In this document: one piece after another, positions 28,478-37,911 of the stretch
Layout of the letters: every line of letters starts with the position of its first letter
Numbering within the stretch: position 1 is the stretch's first letter
From: Scheffersomyces stipitis CBS 6054
Lineage: Eukaryota; Ascomycota; Pichiomycetes; Serinales; Debaryomycetaceae
Direction of reading: 5' to 3'
Length of the DNA stretch: 64,000 nt
NCBI RefSeq assembly: GCF_000209165.1
Contig: NC_009042.1
Location: 2,666,001-2,730,000, forward strand
Notes under the pieces: generated by a model
What the model was told of the DNA's origin: nothing
What the model saw: the letters and a program-made list of their open reading frames with translations, nothing else
Database searches by the model: none
Translations under genes and position numbers: made by a program

Positions 28478-31351
28478 ATGGCACATTCGTCTGATTTTGA
28501 TGAATTCGCCAGGTACAAGACTCAGCTCCATGATTTGCTAGCTGACCGGCACTTCGACAGCTCGATGTTGCTTGGGTTTGACAGCATGATTAGAACTAAG
28601 TTCCAGGCTCGAATCTTTGCTGACTTGAACGACTACTATTCCAATATAGAACAGGACAAGAATGACTTACCCAACAATCAATTGGAATTGCAATTCAATA
28701 CTGGCTCTTACTTGGACTTGATATGGCGAGAATTCCATTATCCCATACTCAAGTTGTTCCAGAAGCTTCACGAAGACCTCTACAAAAGTGTTAATGCAAA
28801 TTTCAGTAGATGTGTCAATGAAGGACAACCCGGCAAGTTTAAGGTAAAGCCAGTAGAACTGCGCAAACTTCATGATCAGCTACAAAAATTCACCAAACAG
28901 CTATTCAACTTTTACATTTCGCTATTAAACTACTTCACTACGCATTATGATATTCCTTTGCTACCTAGAAAGTTTACTGAGCATTTCAATTTCCAACCCA
29001 ATCCTAAAGCTATTAGGACTTCCAACACTAATTTTCAGGCCAATGTTTTGTTCTTGTGTCACAAGTGTTTGGTTATATTGGGGGATATATCTCGTCATAA
29101 GTCGAAGATAGAAAACAGCTTTGTAGTGCCATGCCTGTCGAACAAAGCATTCTTCAATAATCGCGAATTGAATACAATACAGAAGTCTTTGTTGGAAGAG
29201 CCAACGTATGAAAAGGCAATTCAATTTTACAAGCTCTGTATTGTTTTGATACCAGCATTGAACGAACCATATAATCATATTGGCATGATTTGCAATACAT
29301 TGAACAAACAATTTGAAGCATGCATTTGGTTCTTGAGATCAACATTAACCAGAATTGGCAATTTTCAAGTTGGAATGAATAACTTTAAGTCGATAATAAG
29401 GAAGAAACCTTTCGTGGCCAAACTCAACCGTATCAATAGTGACCGCTTTGATGGTGGTAGGTCTAAAACCGAGCCTACAATGGAGGATGATTTGAATACG
29501 ATGCTTGCCTGCAGAGTTCTCTATTTGTATGATCCTGAAGAACATCAGGTTGATTATAAGACCATCAAGAAAACAACGTTTTCCAAACTAGAGGATACTT
29601 TATCTCGTCATTTAAAGTCGTCATTTAGCAAATTGCTTTCGGAGGGCAAGGATGGTTCCAATTTTTTCCTTAATCAGTTGGTTTTCCTCATTTCGATTTA
29701 CTACTTGTCTGAGAAAAGAGCCTCGGAACCTGGTGCTGATGACCATATTACTTTAAATCTCGATAGATTCACTTATCGTTATATTGATCAATTCTGTACT
29801 CATTTGCTTGACGTTGAATTAAACGAAATCAGTGCTACCAATTCTCTTCAATGCTTTAGACTCATTTTGAATTGGATCAAAGAAAACAAGAGAGCTTACA
29901 GAAGTCTCCAAGACAAACACAGAACCATGAGTAAGATTGTACAAGTACTGAACAAGTTCTTAGAAGATAATAGTTTAAATATCCCCGATAAAGTGTGGAC
30001 TGAATACGCCCAATCAAGAAGTTCCATTGGCCAGTTGATATTCTTAAACACACGGCCTCTCAGAAGTCATTATTTCCAGGAAGATTTGATGTTCAAAGAT
30101 TTTATTGTTATCAGAAATCAATTCAGAGACTTTAAAGACGATCTCTTGTTCGGAGCATCCAATATTGATGCTTTACATGGTGACTATTCCTGCTACTGCA
30201 ATGAACTCGGAATTCCCAAGTTTTTACCAGAAACTGTTATCGCCAGGCTTACAAAAATAGAAAGTAAACTGGATCTAACAAACGCTGTCCAAGTTGAGGT
30301 TAATCGCTACGAGAATCTTGCGAGAATTCAAAGTGTCGTATTACTTTCTTATAAATTGGTTCAAGAACCTCTAGGAGCCAAATATTCTCAATCCAAGATT
30401 GAAATAACAAAAGGTGTAGTTCTGGAGGAACCAAACCCAGAGAGGAGGCAGATGAAGAGGAAACAACCCAAACAGGAAAAGACTGGCAAAACGTTGTTGA
30501 AGAGGCTGGAGAAGGAAACTAAGGAAAAGACAGTAGAAGTAGGTAGCAAGGAAAGCATGCTCGAGGAGGTCAAAACGGAAGCTCCTATCTCGTCAGAAAG
30601 TGAAAGTGATCAACATTCGGCTGATGCGAAAGTCTCATCTTCTGAAGGTAACCTGGATCTGTTGTATAAGAACGCACCAAAGTCGTTGGAAGAGATTGAA
30701 TCATTTATCAACAACCACACTAGTAGATTACAAGAAATGACAGTTTCGGATGTCAATTCTAATGGCGATATCAGTAATACAGACACAGAAACAGAACCAA
30801 AATCAAGGATTGAAAGTCCTAGCACTGAAACACCTATTGCCGGCAAGCTTAATGTAAATGAAGCTGAAAAGAGCAGTCCATTGGTTGCTAGCATTTGGCG
30901 TAAGGGTAATCCACAAGGCGACAGTTCCGTTGATCATTTCAAGGTTCCCGATTTTCTTTCACCCAGCAGCGGCTCAAAGTCTTCATTTACTCCGACATCC
31001 AACCAAGTTCCTCCGATGCCTATGCCTGGTGTTCCTCCGATGCCCCCACATCAAGGAGCATATATGGGAGCCCCACATCATGGATTCTACAATGGACCGG
31101 GCTATCCTCCTCCAATGCCATACCAGGGTCCATATAATGGGCAATATCCTAATCCTAATCCTGATCAGCAATACGGTCCTTTAATAAACCCAGGATATGC
31201 TCCACAGCAAGTACCATTTCATCAGCAAGCGCAACCACAATCGCAGCCCCAGCTTGGTTTTCCCCAGCATTTCGCTCAGTACTACCAGCAGCCGCAGCAG
31301 TACTATCCTCCGGTCTTTCCAAACAACACTACTGGAAACCAGCGGCCCTAA
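28478..31351 (+). CDS. EST1/EBS1 (SMG7)-family 14-3-3/TPR protein, 957 aa
   Basis: Member of the Est1/Ebs1/SMG5-7 family, whose yeast members act in telomerase recruitment (Est1) or mRNA decay and translation (Ebs1). Residues about 60-170 form the EST1 N-terminal 14-3-3-like domain with the segment that ends in a basic stretch. The block EPYNHIGMICNTLNKQFEACIWFLRSTLTR (about 264-293) is the family's most recognisable TPR pair. Residues about 650-800 are Lys/Glu/Ser-rich. The last about 120 residues are a Pro/Gln/Tyr/Gly/Met-rich low-complexity tail. Its length and the P/Q-rich tail favour the Ebs1/SMG7 side over Est1, but this is not decisive. The frame runs six codons further up to a TTG; the ATG at 28478 is used. 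Confidence 0.8.
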   Translation: MAHSSDFDEFARYKTQLHDLLADRHFDSSMLLGFDSMIRTKFQARIFADLNDYYSNIEQDKNDLPNNQLELQFNTGSYLDLIWREFHYPILKLFQKLHEDLYKSVNANFSRCVNEGQPGKFKVKPVELRKLHDQLQKFTKQLFNFYISLLNYFTTHYDIPLLPRKFTEHFNFQPNPKAIRTSNTNFQANVLFLCHKCLVILGDISRHKSKIENSFVVPCLSNKAFFNNRELNTIQKSLLEEPTYEKAIQFYKLCIVLIPALNEPYNHIGMICNTLNKQFEACIWFLRSTLTRIGNFQVGMNNFKSIIRKKPFVAKLNRINSDRFDGGRSKTEPTMEDDLNTMLACRVLYLYDPEEHQVDYKTIKKTTFSKLEDTLSRHLKSSFSKLLSEGKDGSNFFLNQLVFLISIYYLSEKRASEPGADDHITLNLDRFTYRYIDQFCTHLLDVELNEISATNSLQCFRLILNWIKENKRAYRSLQDKHRTMSKIVQVLNKFLEDNSLNIPDKVWTEYAQSRSSIGQLIFLNTRPLRSHYFQEDLMFKDFIVIRNQFRDFKDDLLFGASNIDALHGDYSCYCNELGIPKFLPETVIARLTKIESKLDLTNAVQVEVNRYENLARIQSVVLLSYKLVQEPLGAKYSQSKIEITKGVVLEEPNPERRQMKRKQPKQEKTGKTLLKRLEKETKEKTVEVGSKESMLEEVKTEAPISSESESDQHSADAKVSSSEGNLDLLYKNAPKSLEEIESFINNHTSRLQEMTVSDVNSNGDISNTDTETEPKSRIESPSTETPIAGKLNVNEAEKSSPLVASIWRKGNPQGDSSVDHFKVPDFLSPSSGSKSSFTPTSNQVPPMPMPGVPPMPPHQGAYMGAPHHGFYNGPGYPPPMPYQGPYNGQYPNPNPDQQYGPLINPGYAPQQVPFHQQAQPQSQPQLGFPQHFAQYYQQPQQYYPPVFPNNTTGNQRP

Positions 31352-32078
31352 TAGCAATCGCATAGAAGAGCATTTAGTATATGGTAGAAGCCAAAATCTG
31401 TACATATCCGGGATATATTGAAGCAATACGATCAAGTCAATTTGCCTACTAGTGAAGGCTCTATAGTACAATATCTTACTGCTACAGTAACTTCTGCCTT
31501 CAAAATTTTGAACGCTTAATGCTGAATCCACAACATTAGGCAATGTAATTAATTCTTAATATATAACTACAATGTTGAATACTATCGAAATTTCTTCAGC
31601 ATATTGAACGGATCTTTACTCTTATAGCGAACTCTAACAGCCCCAAACGGGCTCGATCTCTGATCGCGCTGTGTGCACGTCTATACGAAATCAGAAATTT
31701 TTGCTGCTCCTCGTGTTAGTGCTAGTTTATGGCTTGATGATCATGGTGTGACTTTTTATAATAGCAACACCAGTTAAGATCGGTTTATTCGGCTGAAGCA
31801 TACAGAAGTATCCAGTATTCACGTTCTATAGAAGTACGCGGTCGTATAAATTTGTGAGTTTCGTATTTCGGCTCATAACCAAGTGAAAAATTCTATACCA
31901 CTCTCGCTTTTTTGAAGTTAGACAACCCTAGATCACCAGTACATCTATCATATTAGAGCAGACGATCTATAGTGACAGCTACATCGAGAATACCATACAG
32001 TTGAGGCAACAACTCTCACAATACAGAACAATCTCTTATTGTTGTTTCTTTCATTCGTTACTTAAAGGCACACTGAAA
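31352..32078. other. intergenic, EST1-family 3' flank and DES1 promoter
   Basis: 727 bp. A TATAAAT element at 31845-31851 is the best TATA candidate for DES1. No gene is seen. The in-frame extension of DES1 up to 32001 starts with TTG and is regarded as 5' UTR. Confidence 0.5.
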
Positions 32079-33203
32079 ATGTCTACTATGGAGTCGATCA
32101 AACACAGAGTGTCCAACCAGACCTACACTTTCGTTACTCCTGCGGCCGATGCTCCCATAGAAGTGCTCAATGAATTCTACTGGACCAAAGAAGCTGAACC
32201 TCACGTTCTTCGTCGTAAGCAGATCTTGGCCAAATATCCAGAAGTCGCCAAGCTTACTGGTTATGAGACCAAAACCAAATGGTATGTCCTAGGAGTTGTG
32301 TTGCTTCAGTTTTTAGTTGCTTATTACTTGAGGGATACTAGTCCTCTTGCCTGGAAGTTCATGGCGTTAGCTTACATAATTGGAGCTACTTCCAACCAGG
32401 CCCTCTTTCTTGCTATTCACGAGTTGTCCCATAACTTGTTGTTCAAGAAACCGCTTCACAATAAGATTTTTGCCATATTCGCCAATCTCCCTATTGGAGT
32501 TCCGTACTCGGCGTCATTCCAGCCCTATCATCAATTGCATCACAAGTTCATGGGAGACCATTACCTCGACACAGACTTACCTACAAAGTTTGAAGCTATG
32601 TTTCTCTCTAACTTACTCGGAAAAGTTCTTTTCGCTACATTCCAGATCTTCTTCTATGCCTTAAGACCAATGTTCATCACGCAGATTCAATTCACTTACA
32701 TACACTTGTTGAACATTGTAGTTCAGATTGCGACAGATTACGTTATGGTTCAATCGTGGGGCTGGAATGCACTTGCATACTTCATCATGAGTTCGTTCTT
32801 GGCTGGATCTTTGCATCCTTGTGCTGGCCACTTCATCGCTGAACACTATGTGTTGAACGAGAATAATAAGCCCAGACAGGAGCGCAAGGATGGAATCACT
32901 ATCAGCAAGGAGTTGCTTCCTGCAGAGACGTATTCATACTACGGCTCGTTGAACCTCTTGACCTGGAATGTAGGCTATCATAACGAGCACCACGACTTCC
33001 CCTACATTGCCTGGACGAAGTTGCCGCAACTTAGAGAAATAGCTTCCGAGTTCTACGACCCCTTGCCCCAAGTCACTTCTTGGTGCGGAGTCATTTGGTG
33101 TTTTATGTTCAACGACGTCAACACGTTGTGGAACAGAGTAAGAAGAACAGGCAAGGAAAGACACGGTTCCAGAATTAGAAATCTTGATCAGAACCAAAGC
33201 TGA
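32079..33203 (+). CDS. DES1: Sphingolipid delta-4 desaturase, 374 aa
   Basis: Membrane di-iron desaturase that introduces the delta-4 double bond into the sphingoid base of ceramides destined for glucosylceramide, in the ER. It has the DES N-terminal lipid-desaturase motif (FYWTKEAEPHVLRRKQIL), four hydrophobic membrane segments and the three histidine boxes HELSHN (114-119), HQLHHK (151-156) and NEHHDF (302-307). S. cerevisiae lacks this gene, while CUG-clade yeasts that make glucosylceramide have it. A standard longest frame begins at 32001 with TTG; the ATG at 32079 gives the family's N-terminus. It converges on HTS1 (150 bp). Confidence 0.95.
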   Translation: MSTMESIKHRVSNQTYTFVTPAADAPIEVLNEFYWTKEAEPHVLRRKQILAKYPEVAKLTGYETKTKWYVLGVVLLQFLVAYYLRDTSPLAWKFMALAYIIGATSNQALFLAIHELSHNLLFKKPLHNKIFAIFANLPIGVPYSASFQPYHQLHHKFMGDHYLDTDLPTKFEAMFLSNLLGKVLFATFQIFFYALRPMFITQIQFTYIHLLNIVVQIATDYVMVQSWGWNALAYFIMSSFLAGSLHPCAGHFIAEHYVLNENNKPRQERKDGITISKELLPAETYSYYGSLNLLTWNVGYHNEHHDFPYIAWTKLPQLREIASEFYDPLPQVTSWCGVIWCFMFNDVNTLWNRVRRTGKERHGSRIRNLDQNQS

Positions 33204-33353
33204 GAACCAAAGCTGAACAAGAAAATTGAGAACTGGCAAACATAATGCAGGGTTGTATGTACATTAGTGTTGTAGATAGTTAGATAACCAGAAAGAAGTT
33301 TATATTGCTTTATTTGTTGTTTCATAAACATGATAAGAAGAGACTATGTACAT

Positions 33354-35012
33354 CTAAATGGCTCTAATCAAACGTGTGATGTCGTCCAAACCGTCTTGAT
33401 TCAACGAATCCAACTTGGCCTTCACGGCTTCAACAAGATTTTCAGCCTTGATCAATTCCCCTTCGTCACTTTCGGCGCCTTGTCCCAAAACCTTGAGTCT
33501 TATCTGGCCAGCTGGATACTCTTCTTTACCAAGAATGACAGCAACCTTAGCGCCAGTCTTTTCAGCAGCATCGAATTGCTTACGGATGTTGGCCTTGCCC
33601 TTGTATAAGTATTCGGCATTTACTCCTTCCTGCCACAATTGGTTGGTGACAGCCATTCTTTCCTTCAAGAATCCGTTCCAACCTTCTCCACCCCCAAAAG
33701 CCATCACGTACACCTGGGTGTGCGCCGAGCCGATCTTGTCGAGCTGTTTAGCAGCTCTTGCCTTGATGATTGAAAAGATTCTTTCCACACCAAAAGAGAT
33801 ACCTACACAAGGAATGGATTTACCGTTGGAGAACATTCCTACCAAGTTATCGTAACGACCACCAGCGGCAATGGAACCGATACCAACGTATTCAGAAGCA
33901 TCATCGACTTCCTTATCCTTGGAATTCTTCTGGGCTTTGGACTTCAACTCATCAGCATTTTCTGGAGGAGCAGAGCCTTCAGTCACAGCTTCATAGATCA
34001 AACCAGTGTAGTAGTCCAACCCTCTAGCCAACGACAAGTCAAAGCTGATCTTCTCACCAATGCCAAAGGCGTCGACATAGTCAGCCAAGGTAGTCATTTC
34101 TTCAATACCCTTCTGAGCAGAAGCGTTATTAGCTAACAATTCGCTGGACTTCAAAAAAGACAAGGTTTCACGAATAGAACCCTTGACCTTGACAAACTCT
34201 CCGATCTTGTCGGCAACTTCTTCAGGCTGGTCCTTTTCTTGAACCATCTCTTTTTTGACAGCTTCCCAGGGCAATTTGTCCAACTTGTCGACAGCAGACG
34301 AGACCTTTCTCACGTATTCTTCTTTGACTCCACAGGCTTCAAAGATCCCGTCTAAGATCTTTCTGTGGTTCAACTTAACTTTGAACTCGTTGATGCCCAA
34401 GTTGGTCAAACCTTCACAAACGATGCTCAAGATCTCGGAGTCGGGAACCATAGAATCGTAGTTACCTGCAATGTCAATGTCACATTGGTAGAATTCTCTC
34501 ATTCTACCTTTGGTCATAGCTGGCTGGTCTCTTCTGTACACTTTAGCAATATGGTATCTCTTAATAGAGCTGATAGAGTTCATGGCTACAAATCTGGCAA
34601 ATGGAACAGTTAAGTCATATCTCAATGATGTCAATTCACCACCTTGGTCTTCCAAGTTGTAGATCAATTTGGAGTCTTCACCATATTTTCCCGTCAAGAT
34701 TTCTCTAAGTTCAAATACTGGAGTATCAATAGTTACACCACCGTGTCTCTTGAACAACGAAGTGAGCGAACCAAATATGGCATCTCTGATAACCATATCT
34801 TTGTCAAACCAGTCCTTGGTACCTTTGGGTGTTTTCAAGAGAAATTGCTGAGCATCTTGCTTCTTGGACTTCTTCGAAGACTTCTGGTTGGTTGGTTTGG
34901 CAGCAGCAAGAGCATTGGCTCCGGTTATTTTTTCAGCAGCACTGGCAGCAGTTTCAGTCGACATCCTTCTTTTCGTGGTACGGAATACTGTGGACACAAG
35001 TCTGCTAAACAT
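33354..35012 (-). CDS. HTS1: Histidyl-tRNA synthetase, dual cytosolic/mitochondrial, 552 aa (536 aa from the second start)
   Basis: Class II aminoacyl-tRNA synthetase charging tRNA-His. Motif 1 region, motif 2 ([22 protein letters not shown]), the HisRS-specific [14 protein letters not shown] and motif 3 (GISFGVERI) are present, followed by the C-terminal anticodon-binding domain. Two in-frame ATGs explain dual targeting as in S. cerevisiae HTS1. The first (35012-35010) adds [16 protein letters not shown], a basic amphipathic mitochondrial presequence. The second (34964-34962, MSTETAAS) gives the cytosolic form. The frame is open two codons further to a GTG, which is not used here. Residues about 17-50 are an Ala/Lys-rich linker like the WHEP-lacking fungal enzymes. 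Confidence 0.96.
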   Translation of the reverse strand: MFSRLVSTVFRTTKRRMSTETAASAAEKITGANALAAAKPTNQKSSKKSKKQDAQQFLLKTPKGTKDWFDKDMVIRDAIFGSLTSLFKRHGGVTIDTPVFELREILTGKYGEDSKLIYNLEDQGGELTSLRYDLTVPFARFVAMNSISSIKRYHIAKVYRRDQPAMTKGRMREFYQCDIDIAGNYDSMVPDSEILSIVCEGLTNLGINEFKVKLNHRKILDGIFEACGVKEEYVRKVSSAVDKLDKLPWEAVKKEMVQEKDQPEEVADKIGEFVKVKGSIRETLSFLKSSELLANNASAQKGIEEMTTLADYVDAFGIGEKISFDLSLARGLDYYTGLIYEAVTEGSAPPENADELKSKAQKNSKDKEVDDASEYVGIGSIAAGGRYDNLVGMFSNGKSIPCVGISFGVERIFSIIKARAAKQLDKIGSAHTQVYVMAFGGGEGWNGFLKERMAVTNQLWQEGVNAEYLYKGKANIRKQFDAAEKTGAKVAVILGKEEYPAGQIRLKVLGQGAESDEGELIKAENLVEAVKAKLDSLNQDGLDDITRLIRAI

Positions 35013-35537
35013 ACACACGTTTGGTGAAAATTATCAAATGGCGGAGATGGGATTTCGTCTGTAAATTTTTCAGCCTGACACTGAAATTTTTTTCCGTGCG
35101 ATAAGGCTGCGAAAAAGCTGTACCTCAAAAAGGTAGCATGATATAAGAACAGTAGTGGTGTGGGTATAGGATAGTCGGAGAGAAAAGCGAAAATGATATA
35201 AAAAGATATAACGAACTAACTCAAAGATGGTAAAGTATGACAGATAAGAAATTTTAGTTTAACAAAATGGTCGAGAATTGATCATTTGTACTTGAACACA
35301 TTTGAAGTAGTCGAATAGTGGCTAGCCTAGTGTAGCGAATACCAGTTCCATGTAAATCCTCTTTAGAGCTCTACTACTTCTACTATAGATTCTTATCTAT
35401 CAATACTGTTGCATCATAGTTGTGTATTTCATAGTCTGCGTTATTTGAAGCAGAATGATTCTATTATAATTACTGTCTATATACTTCATTTCTTCCCATT
35501 TTTTCCTTCCTGACTACATTCAATCGTATCTCATTAG
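35013..35537. other. intergenic, HTS1 promoter and BNA2 3' flank
   Basis: 525 bp, AT-rich. AAATTTTT/GAAATTTTTT elements lie near 35065-35092 (RRPE-like). No gene is seen. Confidence 0.5.
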
Positions 35538-36896
35538 CTAATCCTCGTTGATTCCATTGGGCTTAGAGTACTTTAATCTCATTACACCATCGCTGAGAAT
35601 TCTCTTACCCCAGTTACCAGCCGCGGGATCTCCAGTTTCATCTCTACATTGTTTGAGAAATGGCAATAATGAGGTTCCTCCTGTTCCCTTTTCTTCTGCA
35701 CCGTTTTTCTTCTTTTTGGCCAAGCCAGATCTCATCGTCGACGACGAGCCCATGTTGTTTGTCTTTTTGGCTTGCAACACAACATATCTGGTGACGATTT
35801 GGATATGCTTGTCTCTGAACAGCTTGAGCATGGCCAAACATGCATCAAAACTCAAGAGCAACTCGGGGCACGAATCTCCATGCTTCAATACATAGTCTCT
35901 AATATTGGAAGCTTCTTGAAGTTTCTGCAAGAATTCACGATGTTTACCGGGCATGTAGTTACGCATTTCGTTCATGAACCCATTCTCGGGTCTGTCATCC
36001 TGTGAGGTTTGTTTCTGATGTGGAATAGGTCTCTCTCCTGTAGAGTAATGTTTGACGTCTAGCAAGATGTCCAAGAATTGAATAAGCGAGCTTTGGGCGT
36101 TAGAACCTCCGGAATATGCACGGGGCTTGGTCTCAGAGCCATATATGATTCCGTTCTTGTCCAAGCCAACGTCGGCCATGTTCTTCCAACCGGCCAAATA
36201 GGGTCTGATACGAAAGTAAAAAACGTGAGGATCACACATCTCTTCCATCTTCATCAATACTGAGCCAAGGTGGTCGATAGACTCAGCCAAATTCTGCAAG
36301 TTCTTGATCAACTGAGCAGTATCGCCACGATATGCGCTTTCAAGCGCATCCATTCCCATTTTGATACAGAAAGCACCTTTGTGCTCGAAATAGACGCTGA
36401 CTAAATAAAACCACGATTCGTCAATAGAACCTGTGAAGGTGTTGATGGTGGTCAAGTTGTCCAAGTCCCAGATATCCTCGCCTTCTGCGGTGGGGATAAT
36501 CTGCTTGAAATTCCACAAACACAAACCAGCATAGGTAGCAATTGGAGGCAAGCCCAAGTGTTCAGAGACCTGAACCCATGGCTCGGAAATCTGTTTGGGC
36601 AACTTGTTCATGGGTTCATCGGCTCCCCAAATATAGGCATGCGACAAGAAACCCAATATTTGATAGGCTCTTCTGTACTGTTCCTCGGACTCTAAGTTGT
36701 CTACAGTCAAAAGGGGCAATTTGTCCACCAAAATCCTGACTCGCTTGGTCAAAATGAGAGAGGGCAAGTTGTTGACCAAATTCTCCCATGGCAAGTAATA
36801 AGCTTGGGGAAGTCTTTCAAGAGGAAGACTCTGGGGCAAGAAGCCCGACTGAGGAAATACGTCGTAATCCTCCAACTTAGGAATGACACTGGCCAT
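35538..36896 (-). CDS. BNA2: Indoleamine 2,3-dioxygenase (de novo NAD synthesis), 452 aa
   Basis: Haem enzyme that opens the indole ring of tryptophan to N-formylkynurenine, the first step of the kynurenine route to NAD. The IDO block SHAYIWG, the Ser/Gly-rich GGSNAQSS loop and the proximal haem ligand in MPGKHREFLQ (His about 318) are seen. RDKHIQIVTRYVVLQAKK near the C-terminus is also typical. Length agrees with fungal Bna2. It is in tandem with HTS1 and the peroxidase-like gene on the minus strand. The start ATG is at 36896-36894. Confidence 0.95.
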   Translation of the reverse strand: MASVIPKLEDYDVFPQSGFLPQSLPLERLPQAYYLPWENLVNNLPSLILTKRVRILVDKLPLLTVDNLESEEQYRRAYQILGFLSHAYIWGADEPMNKLPKQISEPWVQVSEHLGLPPIATYAGLCLWNFKQIIPTAEGEDIWDLDNLTTINTFTGSIDESWFYLVSVYFEHKGAFCIKMGMDALESAYRGDTAQLIKNLQNLAESIDHLGSVLMKMEEMCDPHVFYFRIRPYLAGWKNMADVGLDKNGIIYGSETKPRAYSGGSNAQSSLIQFLDILLDVKHYSTGERPIPHQKQTSQDDRPENGFMNEMRNYMPGKHREFLQKLQEASNIRDYVLKHGDSCPELLLSFDACLAMLKLFRDKHIQIVTRYVVLQAKKTNNMGSSSTMRSGLAKKKKNGAEEKGTGGTSLLPFLKQCRDETGDPAAGNWGKRILSDGVMRLKYSKPNGINED

Positions 36897-37911
36897 GTGT
36901 TTTTATGGTGTTGTAGCGCTGGTTCTCCAGAAAAAGAAGATTTGAAAATGATTACAAACTCAAAAATTCAATCTTAAAAATCAGTCTGGTCCGATAAATT
37001 GTGAAAAAAAAAATAGTGGTGCAACATCACCTGAGAAAATTTATGCGGTAAGTGGGGTAGTGCGCTAATCGCCAGTGCGAAGTTTGATGGGCAGATAATT
37101 TTTTGACACTGGGACCGATTTACTGTGGCAGTTGAGAATGGATTTATGAGCATTTAGTGGGGCATTAATTTCGCAGCCAATAGATCAGAACGGATTTAAG
37201 GGTCAAAAGATAAGGTGGAGTATTCCTGTGATGATCATAGACAATTATTGGTGCTCGTAAAGCTGTCCAATGCTGATTCTGATCTTGTATTGTACAGCAC
37301 ATGACTTGTACAGAATTTAGGAAATTCTTCGCTTAACTAAATGTGATATTTTACGATTGGCGCAAATTAAAATCTAATATTTTACTACAGAGTATTAAAA
37401 TCTTCTTCTAACCCACACCGGAAGTTCAGAGGGTTAAAACCACCAGTCGATTTGACCTAAATCTTAGGTGATATCCTTAGAAAGTTGTAGACACATGAAG
37501 CCACGAGTACTGATGATTTTTAGTCTTTTTAATAAGACTATATTTTGTGTTAGCTTTGTGGCTACTAACGAGGGCTTTACAGTGTTACAACTAGAAAAGA
37601 GGTTTGACAAAGTTTTATAACAACATAGGATATTGTACATCATATAGAATTTAGTTAGGTGTCTTGCAAACTGGATATCGATTTGGTGACATCGATCACA
37701 AAATAGATCAAGCGTGGGACAAGGTTATGAGCTGTCATGGTACAACGAAACAGATAATTAGAGACTACTTCATGGTAGATTTTGCTGATTGCTAGAACCC
37801 AGGATGGGAAGCAAGCTGAATGGAAAGGCGACGATAGAGATAATAGATTCAAAGGTACACATAGGTGCTACCAAAAGGTAATTGATATTTCAGGTATACA
37901 TTTGATATATT
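36897..37911. other. intergenic, BNA2 promoter and 3' flank of the peroxidase-like gene
   Basis: 1.0 kb. A ten-A tract at 37004-37013 near BNA2 is a typical poly(dA:dT) promoter element. No gene is seen. A short minus-strand frame at 37655-37852 has no recognisable content. Confidence 0.5.

Noticed and set aside
32001..32078. 26-residue upstream extension of DES1
   Set aside because: It starts with TTG and has no similarity. The ATG at 32079 starts the conserved desaturase N-terminus.
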